Shown: positions 47,201 to 59,071, counted from the first letter of the stretch. The stretch is 64,000 nt of DNA from Zygnema cylindricum (GCA_037447655.1 JBBHKE010000793.1:179597-243596); one strand, 5' to 3'. A program made the numbers and translations. The notes: generated by a model not told the origin, from the sequence alone.

Positions 47201-48723
47201 CTAGACTAGGAATATCTTGTGTCAAAATAATCTGTCACCACAGATATAGGGGCAAACTACCATCAGATGTACAGCCAAAAACAGTTAAATAATCAGAAAA
47301 CTGTCACACAAGTGAATGAAACACGAACCAAACTGAGAGAGAACAATTCAACCATCATTCCAGCAAATGCAAAATCAAACCAAGAGAAATGAGACTGATC
47401 AAAAGAAGTGAGCACAATCAATAAACTGTCACACACGAGAATTTGAAACACTAAGGAAACATTACAGCATTCATCTCCCTAAATGTAAAATCAATCTGAA
47501 ACATAACAAACGAAGTTAACTTCAACAGTCCAGTATTATGCTTTCAACCATTTTCCAACAACTAATAACCTCAACAATATATGACTTGATATTTCTGAGT
47601 AAACAGCAACAATTTAACAAAATTTCACTTTAGTTCAGGAATTAAATTAAATGCTAGTGTAACTTCATGATATTCACAATCTCGAGCTTGCATGACGAGA
47701 AAAAGCGATGTTTTTAACGGAAAAGAAAGATGGCTTTAAACATACAGCAACGGCTAGCTACTTACTGCTCAATTTTTAGGTAATTACTGCTTCCATTTAC
47801 TCTTAAGAGGGAAATTGTACGCACACTATTAATACGACTACTAAATTTATGTTCTTTATAGAGTAGTTATGCATATGCTACTACCACGGTCACTTTGGTA
47901 ATCGTGGTAATTGTACAGGATAACAGTACGATTCATACAATTTTCTGTACGATTACAAGGATTGCTAGCCAGTAATGCCGGTAGTTTCCTTACATGTATT
48001 TACCCTATTAGTGTTCTGAAAGTAACAAGAGGAGGAAACCCTAAAATTCCACACCAATCTGCAGTAGAAACAGTTAAGTAACCAGCAACTGTAACAGACG
48101 GAGCAGAACGAAGGATTTGAAAAATGTGAAGCAACTTACTTCAGCTCTCTTTAATCCCTTCTTTTCGGCACATATTTGTAGAGGCTTCACTTTCGGACAC
48201 AAGTTCTGTGATTGAGGCTGCAAGTAGACAGACTCAGCGGAATTCTGGAGAAAAAGGTCGGATCAAACACAGAATACAACGGTAAGGGTGTTTGTAAAAG
48301 AACAAAAAATGTAATTGATAAGACGTAAAAGACAAAATAAGAAAAAATAGGTCAGGACCAAATATGCCACATATATGCCATCGTATGGGACCATGTATGC
48401 CATTCTGCTGAACTCATAAGAGTTGAAGATGCAATTGTCCCGTTAAAATCCAAACATAACATTTCACGTAACTAACATTACATTTGGTTACAAATAGAAA
48501 TTACTCACAGACATAAAAATGTCTAGACGGCAATTTTTACAAATAGGTCAAAATATTCAAAATGCTGCAAGTCAGAGAAGACATGGATTCTTAAAAGATT
48601 TTAGAATATTGTGCAGAAGGTAGTGTAATATACCTTCACTCCTCTCCTTAAACCCTCGAATGTAGAGAATGGAGTAGCAATCGTTCGACTACAGGCCGTC
48701 ATTGCTGCAGAATTGACAGCCAT
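44255..48723 (-). CDS. PRPL9: plastid 50S ribosomal protein L9 (bL9c)
   Basis: Nuclear-encoded plastid ribosomal large-subunit protein. Seven exons: 48723-48634, 48244-48140, 47231-47104, 46863-46818, 46506-46409, 45698-45651 and 44375-44255, totalling 636 nt or 211 aa plus stop. The N-terminus (MAVNSAAMTACSRTIATPF) is transit-like. The bL9 N-domain signature is visible as DIPSLGKAGELLSVKKGYFR followed by NFLYPLAKA. The linker helix is rich in Lys/Glu, then FGSVSEQDIVDIIKAQTG, and the C-domain has LPDIKEIGFYDVTIKLHPEV ending KINVTGK. Intron 6 must use a GC donor (GCAAGT at 45650) to join GGCAG to GGATGTG in phase. The gene is divergent from CGL160, about 1.05 kb apart. Confidence 0.93.
44479..44668. 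mobile_element. MITE in PRPL9 intron 6
   Basis: Left end CACTGCTGATCGTTATTAGCG, right end ACTAATAACAATGTACACAG before TA, with the CACTATTTTATGAATGTTGGC core. Confidence 0.7.
45275..45545. mobile_element. degenerate MITE carrying a CCAGGCC-rich insert (PRPL9 intron 6)
   Basis: Its inner stretch (GAACACAAGATAGCGTTAATA... ACCCACGTCGCTTGGAGC) matches the element at 53948-54185. A GC-rich CCAGGCCC/CCCCAGG tract fills 45432-45510. The right end of a further copy (TAATAGCGATGGGCGGTG) ends at 45267. Confidence 0.6.
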
Positions 48724-49773
48724 GGTTTCAAAACCCTGAAACCTTCACAGAAAAAAGTAAGGTAAAACGACGACTGGATAAAGAGAGATGGGTAAGAAAG
48801 TGTACGGCAGATGTGATTGTATGGGCAGAAATCCATCGACGTCAAACATTACAAACAGTACAGCTGGTACATAAGTCGTACACAATCTCTGTACAGCTGT
48901 GTCTTTTGTCCCTCGCGTACCAAAGAACAAAACGTACGAACTGAAAAATATTGTTCGATGTTATTGAGCGAGTTACGTTTCAAATGGTCGAACTATTATT
49001 ACAGTACACTACAGTATAGTAATGTAGTTTACTGTGATGTTAGCGGACACTGAGCAGCCTTTAACAGTTTACGGTAAATTTTTCTCAACTGTGGACTGTT
49101 AAATTTGAGATGGAATCGTGCTCCCGCGATTTGCTTGCCGTTTGGGGGACAAATCCATTAAGATCCGTTCTTGTGTGATTTTGGCGAAACGGGGATCAGT
49201 TCAGATCAGTAAACATTTTCCTAAACGAATGCCGAATAAGTGAAAATTTTAATTCAGCCAATGGTAACGTAGACAGATACTTTTGAACCACTAAAAATAC
49301 TCGATACAAATTTTCAATTACGAATACGGTCATGACCGTCGAAAAAGTGAAAAGGATACCCACTGCCCGTCGCATGCTTTCAAAATCATTTGAAACAACG
49401 TCGTGGACCACGTGCTGCCACGTATACAACTGGCAGTAATAAGAGCGACATAACTGGAAGGTCAATCTCACAACGGAACTGGACAAACTTTTCTAAAACA
49501 AACCAAAACGACCAATGGAGTTTTTACACTGGCTCCCATGGAAACTGGGAGCTTTACTGTCAAGAACGGTCAAAATATCTTATCCACTGTACTAAAAAGT
49601 ACACTGCCGTACTGTACGGCACAAAAAGGTCCCAGGATAATAGCAGCGAGCCGTAAAATATCATGCGTCAGATTTACTGTGGTCAAGTGAACTGCGATTC
49701 AATTGTTGAACTAAAAACAAAGGTTCGCCTGACCTAAGGTTGTGCAAACCCTAATAAACCAAAAAAAGCAACC
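48724..49773. promoter_or_regulatory. bidirectional PRPL9/CGL160 promoter region
   Basis: The only sequence between two divergent plastid-protein genes. It contains more than ten GTAC motifs, clustered at 48800-48930, 49000-49020 and 49585-49620, several in palindromic strings such as ACTGCCGTACTGTACGGC. No TATA box was assigned. Shared control of the two genes is inference. Confidence 0.55.
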
Positions 49774-52700
49774 ATGGCTTCCACTTCCTCTTCTATATGC
49801 TCCTCTCTCACTTCTCACTCTACACAAGATACCAACCATGGATCCTGTGTCTCCTCCGTTCGCCTAACCTCTCTTAAACTCTCACCCTCTTGTTCTTTTA
49901 CTGGACAAAAATTGTTTTATTCAATAACAAACAAAACAAACCCTAAAGAAGCTTGTTTGAAGGCTGCATCTTCACGCTCTATAGTCTGTGCGGCTACTGG
50001 AAAGTGGTCCAGGGGAGATGCACCTGGAGAATTTGGCGGTCCTCCTGTTGATGTCAAAATCAGGAAAACATGGGGTGGAAATGATCCTGACCCTATTAGT
50101 TCTCCCGAGAAGTATATATGGCAAACAGATTGGAAGAAGCGGCTGGATTCAGAAGCAGAAGTGCCAGCTCAAAAATCAAAAAGCAGTGTAAGAGAAACTG
50201 ACAGGCATTTATGCGTGCTATTTTTTTTTTCAATGCTTCACTATTGAAAGACTAATAAGATGGACTAATAGCATGACCAGTACGATGACTAATAGTATGA
50301 TTAGTAGTATGACTAGTATTATGCCGTATGAGATGGACAAATAGTATGACCAATCGTATGACTAATAGTATGCTTATGAGATGGGCTAATATGACCAATA
50401 GTATGATTAGTAGTATGACTATGAGGTGGACTAATAGTATGACCAATACTATGACTGTAAGATGGACTAATAGTATGACCAATAGTATGACTATAAGGAT
50501 GGACTAATATTATCACCAACATTATGACCAATATTATGACTATAAGATGAACCAATTAGAGCATGACTATAAGATGGATTAATTGTATGAATGGAATTCA
50601 CTTTGGTTAGAATCACCCTGTTTGGAACTAAAGGGTTTATGCCTGCTTCTGGAGCTTTACATGCCTCTTTTTTCCTTTTTTTTCTTTTTTTTTGGTCTGC
50701 TTTCTTTTATTCTTATTTTTTGGTGTGGCTTACATTCATTACACATTAACCTTAATGGACAGGTGACGGAAATATGCATGGTGCATGTCAATAACTGTGA
50801 GGGATTTACTTAATGAAAGAATTATGGTTCATTCCGTTTTCCAATCCGCTTTACTCACCCACTAATAGAGTACATGACCCATCGCTATTAGAGTTAGTGA
50901 AATTATTAGCATTAACTCTTTACTGGAAGGGACCATACTAAATGAAGTTTTGCCACATGACACTTATGGGCCACTTGAGTAAATAAAAGTATTAACAATG
51001 ATTTTGGGTCAAGAAAACACTCATTCAAATTAGAGTTATTAACTCTAGTAGCTATGGGCAGTTTAGCTTCTCAAGCATTTATACCAGCTGAAGGGTATAC
51101 CAAATCATTAAGTTTTTTTTTAGTTCTGGGGTTTTTTAAATTTACTTGTTCAATTTTGACAAAGGTATCAGACACTCTTCACCACAAAGCCCGTTGCTAT
51201 TAGTGAAAGGCATAAATAATTGATATTAATGGGATATTAGTATCAGTAATACTAATGTAAAGCACAATTGTGTGGCCTTGAAGGCCATTTCCTTAAACAG
51301 TGTTTAACACTATTTAGTGATTGTTTGGCCGAAAAAGTCATGACTGAGTTAGTGTTATTAATACTAATAGCAATGACAGTACTTTTTTTCATTACACATT
51401 TGCTCAACATTTTATCTTGACATCATAATTGATAGTTAAATATTGCTAGCTTTTGATTGTTTGCCTAGTATGACTATAATCTCTTTTTATGTGTTGATGA
51501 TATGCTAACATTTTTTAAGTATTACTTTCAATTGGATGTCTTTTGTGCCTTTCAATTATGGATTCAAATGGCTTGTACAGGCGAGAGTTGTCGATGGGAG
51601 AAAAAAATGGGTTGGGTTAGTGTTACACTTGAACTTCTTTTCTCTTTCTTGAATTCTTTTTTTCTTTTAATTCAGTTTTGTTTTTTGTTTGTAAATGTAA
51701 CAGAAAGACAAGGATTCCGGATTTTTAAGTCTAGGCCGATCTTTTGCCCTTGACAGGTACGGCTCTTGATACTCTCCAGTTGCTAATAGTGTTAAAAACA
51801 CTAAATTGATTGCTGATATTTTTGGTTCAAATTCACAAATTAGTGTTAACAACACTTTTTAAGGCAGTGGACTGAGATCGGCCACGTCTCTGAAAACCCG
51901 AAATTAATATTGTTGGTTCTAATTTTGCCTAAATACTATTCATCCCGTAATACTAATATCCATAAATGCTATTAATTCCTTAATACTATTAGCGCTGGGC
52001 AGTGTATTTGTTGGAATATTTGTAGGTTTTAAAGCCTCAACCAAAAATTTGGCCTTCAGATGTTTACAAAATCCTGAATAGGATCCACATTTTTTTTAGT
52101 ATTGCAAAAACTTTTGATTTTTGGAGGAAATTGATTTCCGTAAATCAAAAATTCTGATTGGGCTACTGAGCTTTTCTGAAATAATACCACCAATGCCCAA
52201 ATCTTATCCATTCTGTTTGAGGATAGTGCATTGATTTTATTATGAAACTTTAAAATGGGACAGCGGGGTCGGAGAGAGAGGGAGAGAGAGGGAGAGAGAG
52301 AGGGGGAGAGAGGAAGAGCGAGAGGGGGAGAGAGAAGGGGACAAGGTACTTTATTTCTCCCTCTAATAGCTAGTCCTGGGTTTCCATGGTACAGTTTAGA
52401 TGTGGACCTCAGTGCTCAATTAAGTCAACCCTCTAAAGCCACCTTGGAGCGACAGGTGGCAGCAGCACGACGAGCAGCAAATGTGGAGGTTAGTTGAAAA
52501 GTTTTTTTCTTTGTTTTCCTTTTCGTTTCTTCTTCCTTTTCTTTTCTTTTCAGTCTTCTTTTTTGAACAGCGTTGAATGAAACAGGGTCGGTTAATTGTA
52601 TCTGAACCAGTTTCCTTCTCACTGTTTGCTTTTTTTTTTTTTTCATTTTGTGGTTCATCGAATGATTGAAGTCTTACCGATTGCTTTTGCAACTTGACCT

Positions 52701-55700
52701 GTATTTCCCAAAAAGTTCTTACAGTTGAAGTTTTCAGTTCAACTTCAGCATAAATAGCCCACCATTGTCACGGAGGCTCTCATGCCTGGATTGTAATTTT
52801 TCTTTAGTGAACAATTTCAGAGAATTTAACGTACTTCATTTTTCTTTTATTGAACAATTTCAGAGGATTTAACATACTTCATATTTCTTTAGTGAACAAT
52901 TTCAGAGAATTTAACATACTTCATTTTTCTTTAGTGAACAATTTCAGAAAATTTAACATACTTCTGGCTAAAGTTTACATTAAGGTAACTCAGGTTACAC
53001 TTTTCTTTTCTGGTAAATAAATGGATGCCCGAATCTATGGTTCATTTTTTTCAGTTTCACTCATTTAAAGCTGACAAAGGCCATTGATTGGAGGGACAGA
53101 GAGAGAAAAATGAAGGAGAGACAATCAAATGGCAGTTTGCACCGACACGTGGTGAGGAGAGATTGTGGGAAAAGGCAACAAAGTACAATTCTGGTGGTTC
53201 GGTGAGTATGACTGTCCATTTATTTGTCCAATATGACGTTCACTAACTGTTTATCACTTTTGCTTTCCATGGAAGGAATATGAAATTAAACGGGGAGTTA
53301 CGGAGGCTGTAATTGGAAATTTAATAGGTAATATAGATTTTAACCCTCATTTTGGGCCATCTTTTGTTAGGGCTCACTACACTGTGAATTGTTATTAGTG
53401 TTAATAACATCAATTCGGTCCCAGCTTTTTGGCCTCTGAACTTAAATTATCGTTATTAATGTTAATTGTTTTTGTTAACACTAATTCTTTTTGGGTTTCG
53501 CAATCATCAACGTTGTTTAGACCGGAAATAGAACTGTTAACACTACAACAATCCTCGTATTAATTATTTCTTAACTCTAATTGTGATTCACGGTGTACTT
53601 GTCATAACCAACTTCCATTGATGCTTAGTTTCATGGGAACTTTTTACGAGAACTTAAAATTAGTTTTCTTATGTGAATTTGCTCTTGTTAGTTCACTCAA
53701 AGGATAGAGACTGGGTCATTGGCCCGACTTGAAACATTAAACATGTCATCATGTCATTTAATCACTAAATTATTAAATATGTATATTTGTGTTCTTTTTG
53801 GACTTTGACTTAGAAAAGAAATCTTAGAACTTGCAATGGCGAATTTGATTTTAGGTGTTATTTCCTTTCAATTGTATGTCCCCTTTTTGTATGAAAACGA
53901 ACTTGTTTGTAGAGCTTCTCACAATCCGTGAAGAACAGATGGGAGTACACCGTGAATCGCTATTAGTGTTTATATCACTTTTTCAGTGCTGATTTTTTTT
54001 TTACCTCTGAACATCAAACAGCATTAACAATACTGGTCGCTCTTTTCTTTACTCTTACTTGATAACTGGTTGAAAATGGCCACGTCGCTCGGCCCCTCAA
54101 TTAGAATTAACAACACTAAAATAATCCTCACTATGTATATATCCCCACTCTATATATTTTTGAACTCTAAAAGCGATTCACGGTGTACCGTAGTTTCGAC
54201 CTATAAGTGTGTTGACCCGGATATGTTCTGGAAGTTTACCTACTAGTTTCGTTTACTTGTATTTTTTAGGTTTTGGAACTGTACCTAATATTGTTCCATT
54301 TACTTGACGTTTCTAGGTTTTGGAAATGGACCTAGTATTGTTCCATTTATTTAAAGTTTTTGGGATGTATTTTCCGTTTTGGGCTGGCAGAAAATGTTAC
54401 TCAAGGCGGACCCGGCGAAGGATCGTGAAGCCAGTTTACTCCGTTTCCAAAATGTATGTCACGTCACGATTCCAGAATCTAGCCTCGATTGGGGAATCTA
54501 GCCTGGGGACCAAATTTAACCAAAGCGTGTTTTTCATCTCTGTTTCGGAATGTGTATATATGAATTTTGTAAAATGAATGGAGAGAGATTTGCTTAAAGA
54601 TCTCCGTTTACGCATAAAATGGGACATATTTTTTGCCTCTGTTTCAGAATTTGTGTATATTATAACTAAGAGAAACAAAATGAGAGATTTTCTTAAAGAT
54701 GGAAGTTTATGTCATGTCAAAATCTAGGAATTGATGATGAGACCCAAAGGAAATTTCGGTAGTTCTTTTGAAGATCTTTTGAAGCTTTTGCTTTTGTTTT
54801 GCTTTTCCTTTTTTTGTTTGTTTGTTTTGTTTTTGTTATTTTTTTGTTTTTACCATTTCTCTCTGAAGAGGGATTATTGCCATTGCCACCAATTTATATT
54901 AGCCGTCAAATGGGTCTATGGAGCCATTTGACAGTTAAAAGGAAACTCTTACTATTATACACATTTTGCTCGTTTATTTAAACTGTTGCCACTTTCTATC
55001 ATTTTTAGAAATGGTGCATATGGGTTTGTACATTTGCTGCCTTTTTAGAAATTGTTGCTACACCGTGTATCGCTATTAGTGTTAATGTTTTTTTTGCCAC
55101 TTAAAACATCTTTTCTCCGTACACACTTGTCGGATTATAGATCTGACGGTTGCGATTGAAAGGCAAGATTCTCACCTTCCGATTGGCGGTCTCCATCTGA
55201 AAATCGGATAAGTGTGTATGGAGAAAAGATGTTTTATGTGGCGAAAAAAAAATAACACTACACCGCGAATCGTATTTAGAGTGAAGAAATAATTAGAGTA
55301 AAAAAATGAAAAAAAAAATTAGAGTTATTAACTCTATTTTGTGTAATCGTTTTTTTTCAAAAACAAATTTTACTCTAATTTATCAATAACTCTAATTTGG
55401 GTTTCTTTCCGTACTAATTATCCGCGCTGATATCTTTACTGTAAATTAGGTACACGTACAGAATCTGACAAAACGTACAGTTTCACGTCATTATGACGTT
55501 GCACTACGCGGTTTGTGAAAACGCAGTTATATGATAACGGCCTGTATTAAATCATTTTTTGTACTTTTTTAGTTAATAAAGTACAATTTTGCACGGTCAG
55601 ACACCGACCGTACGCCACACTATTCAAAACGACACTATATTAGAGTTGTTAACGCTGATTCAAAAAGTACCTTAAATAATGTAAAGAATAATTTAGAATT

Positions 55701-58700
55701 ATGTACTCTATTTAGGGTGATAGAGTCAAAATTTGGGGCGACGGAATTAGCGTACATAACGCTAATTACGATTCGCGGTGTAATAGCGATACACGGTGTG
55801 CTTTTGTCATTCTATGATGATGGTCATGATGGGTTTGTAAGGGTTCCTCTCTTATTAAAATTTTGTCATTTTATAATAATGGTCGTAAGTTTTGCTCTCT
55901 TATGAAAAGCCGTAAAACTGTTGCCACTTTTGTTTTTATATAATAAATGGTGATTATGTGCTTGTGGGTTTTTTAACACAGTTAAAAAACGACCTTCTAT
56001 TATACACAGTGGGCATTGGGGCTCTTTGTGACGTCGCCGCATATGCTGTCTATTCACCGGAGGTCACAGCAAGGTAAGAAACGAGGTGTAAAAATTTCCT
56101 TTTTTTTTTTCAGCTCTAAGTATTGGTTTGAGGGAAACTACTTACGATGTTCTTTTTACTGTCCTTATTTTCCGGAGTAAGGTTTTTCATGGTTTTGAGA
56201 CAAATGGTTTGAAAGGCAAAATCGAATCCTTCTGTTTCCCTATTGCTATGAGCGTTTTGCCCTCTCTCTCCCCCTCTCCCTCTCCTTCTTCCTCTCCCTC
56301 CCCTTCTTCCTCTCCCGCTCCCTGGATTTTCTTTTCTTGTCATTAATTTCTGTTCATTTTGAGAATTTATTCTTCTTATCCGTCCTGGTGATTTATCCGC
56401 CAGCGGGCGCATCCCGTGACGCGATCCATTCAGATCGCCTTCCTGAAAGACCTTTTTACTGATTGTCTCTTCCTCTGATTCTCCGTCCCTTCCCTCCTTT
56501 ACAGTTATGCGGCTGGTCTTGTGGGAGCTGTCCTTTACATTCGAATGCTTTCCAGTAGTGTGGAGGCCATTGGGGAAAGCTCTGTTGGAGGGGCGGCAAA
56601 GTGAGTTTATACTTTCTTTCATGTTTTTACATTTTTCAATATTTTTTTTTTTTAGTTTTTTAATTTGGGAAGGTTTTCATTTTATTTTGTTTAAACTTTT
56701 TGATTTTTTTTCGGTCAATTCCATATGAGTTTCTGAACCAATTGAGTAAAATCTTCGTTGGGAGAGCCGGTAAAGTGAGTTTATACTCTCTTTTACGCTG
56801 TTGTTCTTTTCAATTTTTAACTTTTTCCTGAGTTTGTGTCAGTTCTTGAACTTGAGAAGGTTTTCATTAATTGTGACTTAAACTTTCGATTTTTTTTGGT
56901 TTATTTCATATGAGTTTCTGAACCATTAGGCCGGTTCTCTCTCTTTTTCACCTCAATTCTGTTACTTAAAACTCAGTTTCACACTCTTTTTCTCTCTTCT
57001 CTCTCTCTTTCTGTTCAATTTTGTTACTTGAAGCTCAGTTTCAAACTGAGTTTCTGAAGGATGAAGGTTTTTATTAATTGCGTTGAAGCTTTTGAACGTT
57101 ATGGTTATCGCATTTTGGTTTCAGAAGGTTTTTGTTCATTGCATTTGATTTTCTGTTTCTCTCTTTTATTCAGTTTAATTCTTTAACTTGAAGCTTATAG
57201 GGTAATTACAAGATAGCAATTTATCCTCAAATCGCCGAGTTTTATGAGTAACCGTTTACTCGAAAAACTGGACAAATTGTACGAATGGGTAAAACTTCGT
57301 TACACCATGAAACGGTATTAGTGTCAATGTTGCCACTTATAGCATCTTTTCTCTAAAACATCTTTTCTCTTAAACACATTTTTTCTAAAACAATCTTTCT
57401 CTAAAACATCTTTTCTTTAAAACATCGTTTCTCCCTGCACACTTGTCGGATTATGAATCCGATGGTTGTGATGGAAAGAGAAGTATCTTACCTTGCAATT
57501 GGTGGTCTTCAAATTGGACGTATGCGTATGAAGAAAAGTTGATTAAATTGCCGAAAAAAACATTTATGCTAATAACGATTTACAGTGTAGTGTAATAACT
57601 TTATCAGTTTGAAACTTTTTTGTGAAGGTTTTGATCAATTTTGTTGAAGCTTCTGAAGTCTTTTGTTTATTCCACCGAAGCTTTTCCACTGAAGCTTTTT
57701 GTTAATTACACTTGTGTTTTGTAACCCTTGAGCAAAGCTCTTTGAGGGGCGGCAAAGTGAGTCCAGGCTCTTTTTTGCACTCTTGTTCTTTCCAAGTCTT
57801 TAACTCCTTAGTTCAAAACTTCAACGTTCGAGTTTCTGAAGGTTTTCACTAATTGGTTTGAGCCTCTTAACTCTTTCTGCTTTTTGCATTTGAATTTTTG
57901 AAGCTTTTATTTGATCGCTTTTTGGGCTTTTACTATTTGCATTTGAACTCATTAAACGTTTCTTTACTTTCAGATGTAGGAAAAAAACGTTTTTTAACCA
58001 ATTTAGGGAGAGTGTGGATTTACAGGGGAGCAATTGGGCAACCTCGAATTCTGGTGCCCGTGATATTGGTTATGGTTTTCAATCGCTGGAACAAGTGAGT
58101 ACAAAAAAAACTTTGGAAAATTATCCACATTAAATGGAAACCGAAGTTTTTGAGAGTTATTCACATTAAATGGAAAACTGAAATTTTGGAGAATTATCCA
58201 CATTAAATGAAAAATTGAAGCTTTCAAGAGTTATCCACTTATATGGAAAACTGAAACTTTGGAGGGTTATCCCAAATGGAAAACTTAAATTTTTGAGAGT
58301 TATTCACATTTATTGGTATAACTGAAACTTTGGAGAGTTATCCACATCAAGTGGAAATCTACAGTAAAAGTTATTTGAGGATTGTCCACCTCAAATGGAA
58401 AATAAAATATGCACAGCTCGGAGCAGTATTCACCCGAATAAAGACAAATAAATTTAAGGGCATTCACTTAATTAGTGTAGAGTTTGGATAAGTCTTAATC
58501 AAAAGTTAATTTTATATACTTTCACTTGTTTTCATCTCTCCCGCACTGACATCCAAAATTAAGCCTCTAAGACCATTTTTTAGTCATGTATCGTTTATCG
58601 TAAAAACCACGATATTTCTCAACTCACTACAAGTTTGTACACTGCCCATCTTTTAAAGTATTGCTTTGGGTATAGTTTGGGATTGTTGCATGGCATTTTT

Positions 58701-59071
58701 TTTAGAGTTTTTTTTTTAAATGTTCGTATCGAATATTTATGTTTTCGTGCTTTACCAAAAATTATTATTCTTTGCTCGATAGGCATCATTACCAATTCTT
58801 CCTATCCAATTCTCTCTATCCAATTCTTCCTATCCGATTCTCTCCATCCAATTCTCTCCATCCAGTTTTTTCTATCCAATTCTCTCTATCCAAATCTTAC
58901 TTACCCAATTCTGGCTCTGATTGGTCGTACATTTGCAGTATCGTGGCGCCTAACTATGGAGTTATGGAGCTCCAACTGATACCAATGCTCGTTGGGTTTT
59001 TCACATATAAAGCGGCAACTCTTGTACAAACTTTCAAAGAGGTCATGGATCAGTATGTCGAGGTAAAATGA
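49774..59071 (+). CDS. CGL160: CGL160, plastid ATP synthase assembly factor
   Basis: Protein CONSERVED ONLY IN THE GREEN LINEAGE 160 helps assemble the membrane c-ring and Fo part of the chloroplast ATP synthase; its membrane domain is related to bacterial AtpI/UncI. Exons: 49774-50187, 51704-51756, 52395-52488, 53100-53201, 53276-53308, 54391-54453, 55982-56073, 56505-56600, 58026-58094 and 58939-59071, totalling 1149 nt or 382 aa plus stop. A transit peptide is followed by WSRGDAPGEFGGPPVDVKIR, then DSGFLSLGRSFALDSLDVDL, KWQFAPTRGEERLWEKATK and DPAKDRE. The C-terminus has four predicted helices with GQPRILVPVILVMVFNRWNN and VMELQLIPMLVGFFTYKAAT. These match Arabidopsis CGL160 in order and sequence. 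The exon 4 acceptor (GGGACAG|AGAGAG) and exon 5 are the least certain parts. Confidence 0.92.
50263..50580. repeat. ACTAATAGTATGACCA degenerate tandem repeat (CGL160 intron 1)
   Basis: More than 15 imperfect copies of a 15-17 bp unit with variants CTAATAGTATGAC, CAATAGTATGACT and AAGATGGA. Confidence 0.9.
50873..51062. mobile_element. MITE in CGL160 intron 1
   Basis: Left end CATGACCCATCGCTATTAGAG after TA, right end ACTCTAGTAGCTATGGGCAG. Core includes GGGCCACTTGAGTAAATAAAAG. Confidence 0.7.
51183..51379. mobile_element. second MITE in CGL160 intron 1
   Basis: Left end region AAGCCCGTTGCTATTAGTG and right end ATACTAATAGCAATGACAG before TA. Core TTAAACAGTGTTTAACACTATTTAGTG. Confidence 0.65.
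51772..52004. mobile_element. MITE at the start of CGL160 intron 2
   Basis: Left end CTCTCCAGTTGCTAATAGTG after TA, right end CTATTAGCGCTGGGCAGTG before TA. It begins only 15 bp after the exon 2 splice donor. Confidence 0.75.
52265..52345. repeat. (GA)n/(GGGAGA)n tract before CGL160 exon 3
   Basis: Purine-rich tract 50 bp upstream of the exon 3 acceptor, on the coding strand where a pyrimidine tract would be expected. Confidence 0.85.
52797..52967. repeat. 43-bp tandem repeat, 4 copies (CGL160 intron 3)
   Basis: Unit TTTCTTTAGTGAACAATTTC plus AGAGAATTTAACATACTTCA, very well conserved. Confidence 0.95.
53380..53595. mobile_element. TA-flanked MITE in CGL160 intron 5
   Basis: Starts CACTGTGAATTGTTATTAGTG, ends CTCTAATTGTGATTCACGGTG, TA at both ends. 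Confidence 0.85.
53948..54185. mobile_element. second TA-flanked MITE in CGL160 intron 5
   Basis: Starts CACCGTGAATCGCTATTAGTG, ends TCTAAAAGCGATTCACGGTG, TA at both ends. The core CTGGTTGAAAATGGCCACGTCGC is shared with 45275-45545. Confidence 0.87.
55061..55798. mobile_element. foldback MITE split by a nested element (CGL160 intron 6)
   Basis: Left terminus CACCGTGTATCGCTATTAGTG follows TA; the right terminus TAATAGCGATACACGGTG ends at 55798. The inner element 55261-55780 separates the last ~18 bp from the rest. Joined across one TA, the right end reads CACTAATAGCGATACACGGTG, an exact complement of the left end. Confidence 0.93.
55261..55780. mobile_element. nested 520-bp CACCG-family element
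   Basis: Starts CACCGCGAATCGTATTTAGAG, ends GCTAATTACGATTCGCGGTG, with TA at 55259-55260 and 55781-55782. It shares over 200 bp with each half of 19476-20464, including GGCCTGTATTAAATCATT and TAAAGTACAATTTTGCACGG. It has no transposase frame. Confidence 0.92.
56255..56325. repeat. CT/CCCTCT tract in CGL160 intron 7
   Basis: Pyrimidine low-complexity DNA about 180 bp before exon 8. Confidence 0.85.
56575..57775. repeat. partial exon 8 end duplications in CGL160 intron 8
   Basis: The exon 8 end plus donor (GGGGCGGCAAA|GTGAGTTTATAC) is echoed near 56765-56785 (GAGCCGGTAAAGTGAGTTTA) and near 57740-57760 (GAGGGGCGGCAAAGTGAGTC). The intron DNA after each echo, with GGAAGGTTTTCATT and CATATGAGTTTCTGAACCA, is also repeated. 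This fits tandem duplication of a ~170-180 bp unit that starts inside the exon. Confidence 0.85.
57303..57587. mobile_element. foldback MITE in CGL160 intron 8
   Basis: Left end CACCATGAAACGGTATTAGTG, right end GCTAATAACGATTTACAGTG, TA on both sides. A short AAACATCTTTTCTCT repeat has expanded inside the left arm. Confidence 0.8.
58105..58402. repeat. about 35-bp tandem repeat, 8 copies (CGL160 intron 9)
   Basis: Unit GAGTTATCCACATTAAATGG plus AAAACTGAAACTTTG, degenerate. Confidence 0.9.
58794..58905. repeat. CTATCCAATTCTCTC repeat before CGL160 exon 10
   Basis: About seven copies of a 15-bp unit within 150 bp of the last exon, pyrimidine rich on the coding strand. Confidence 0.9.
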
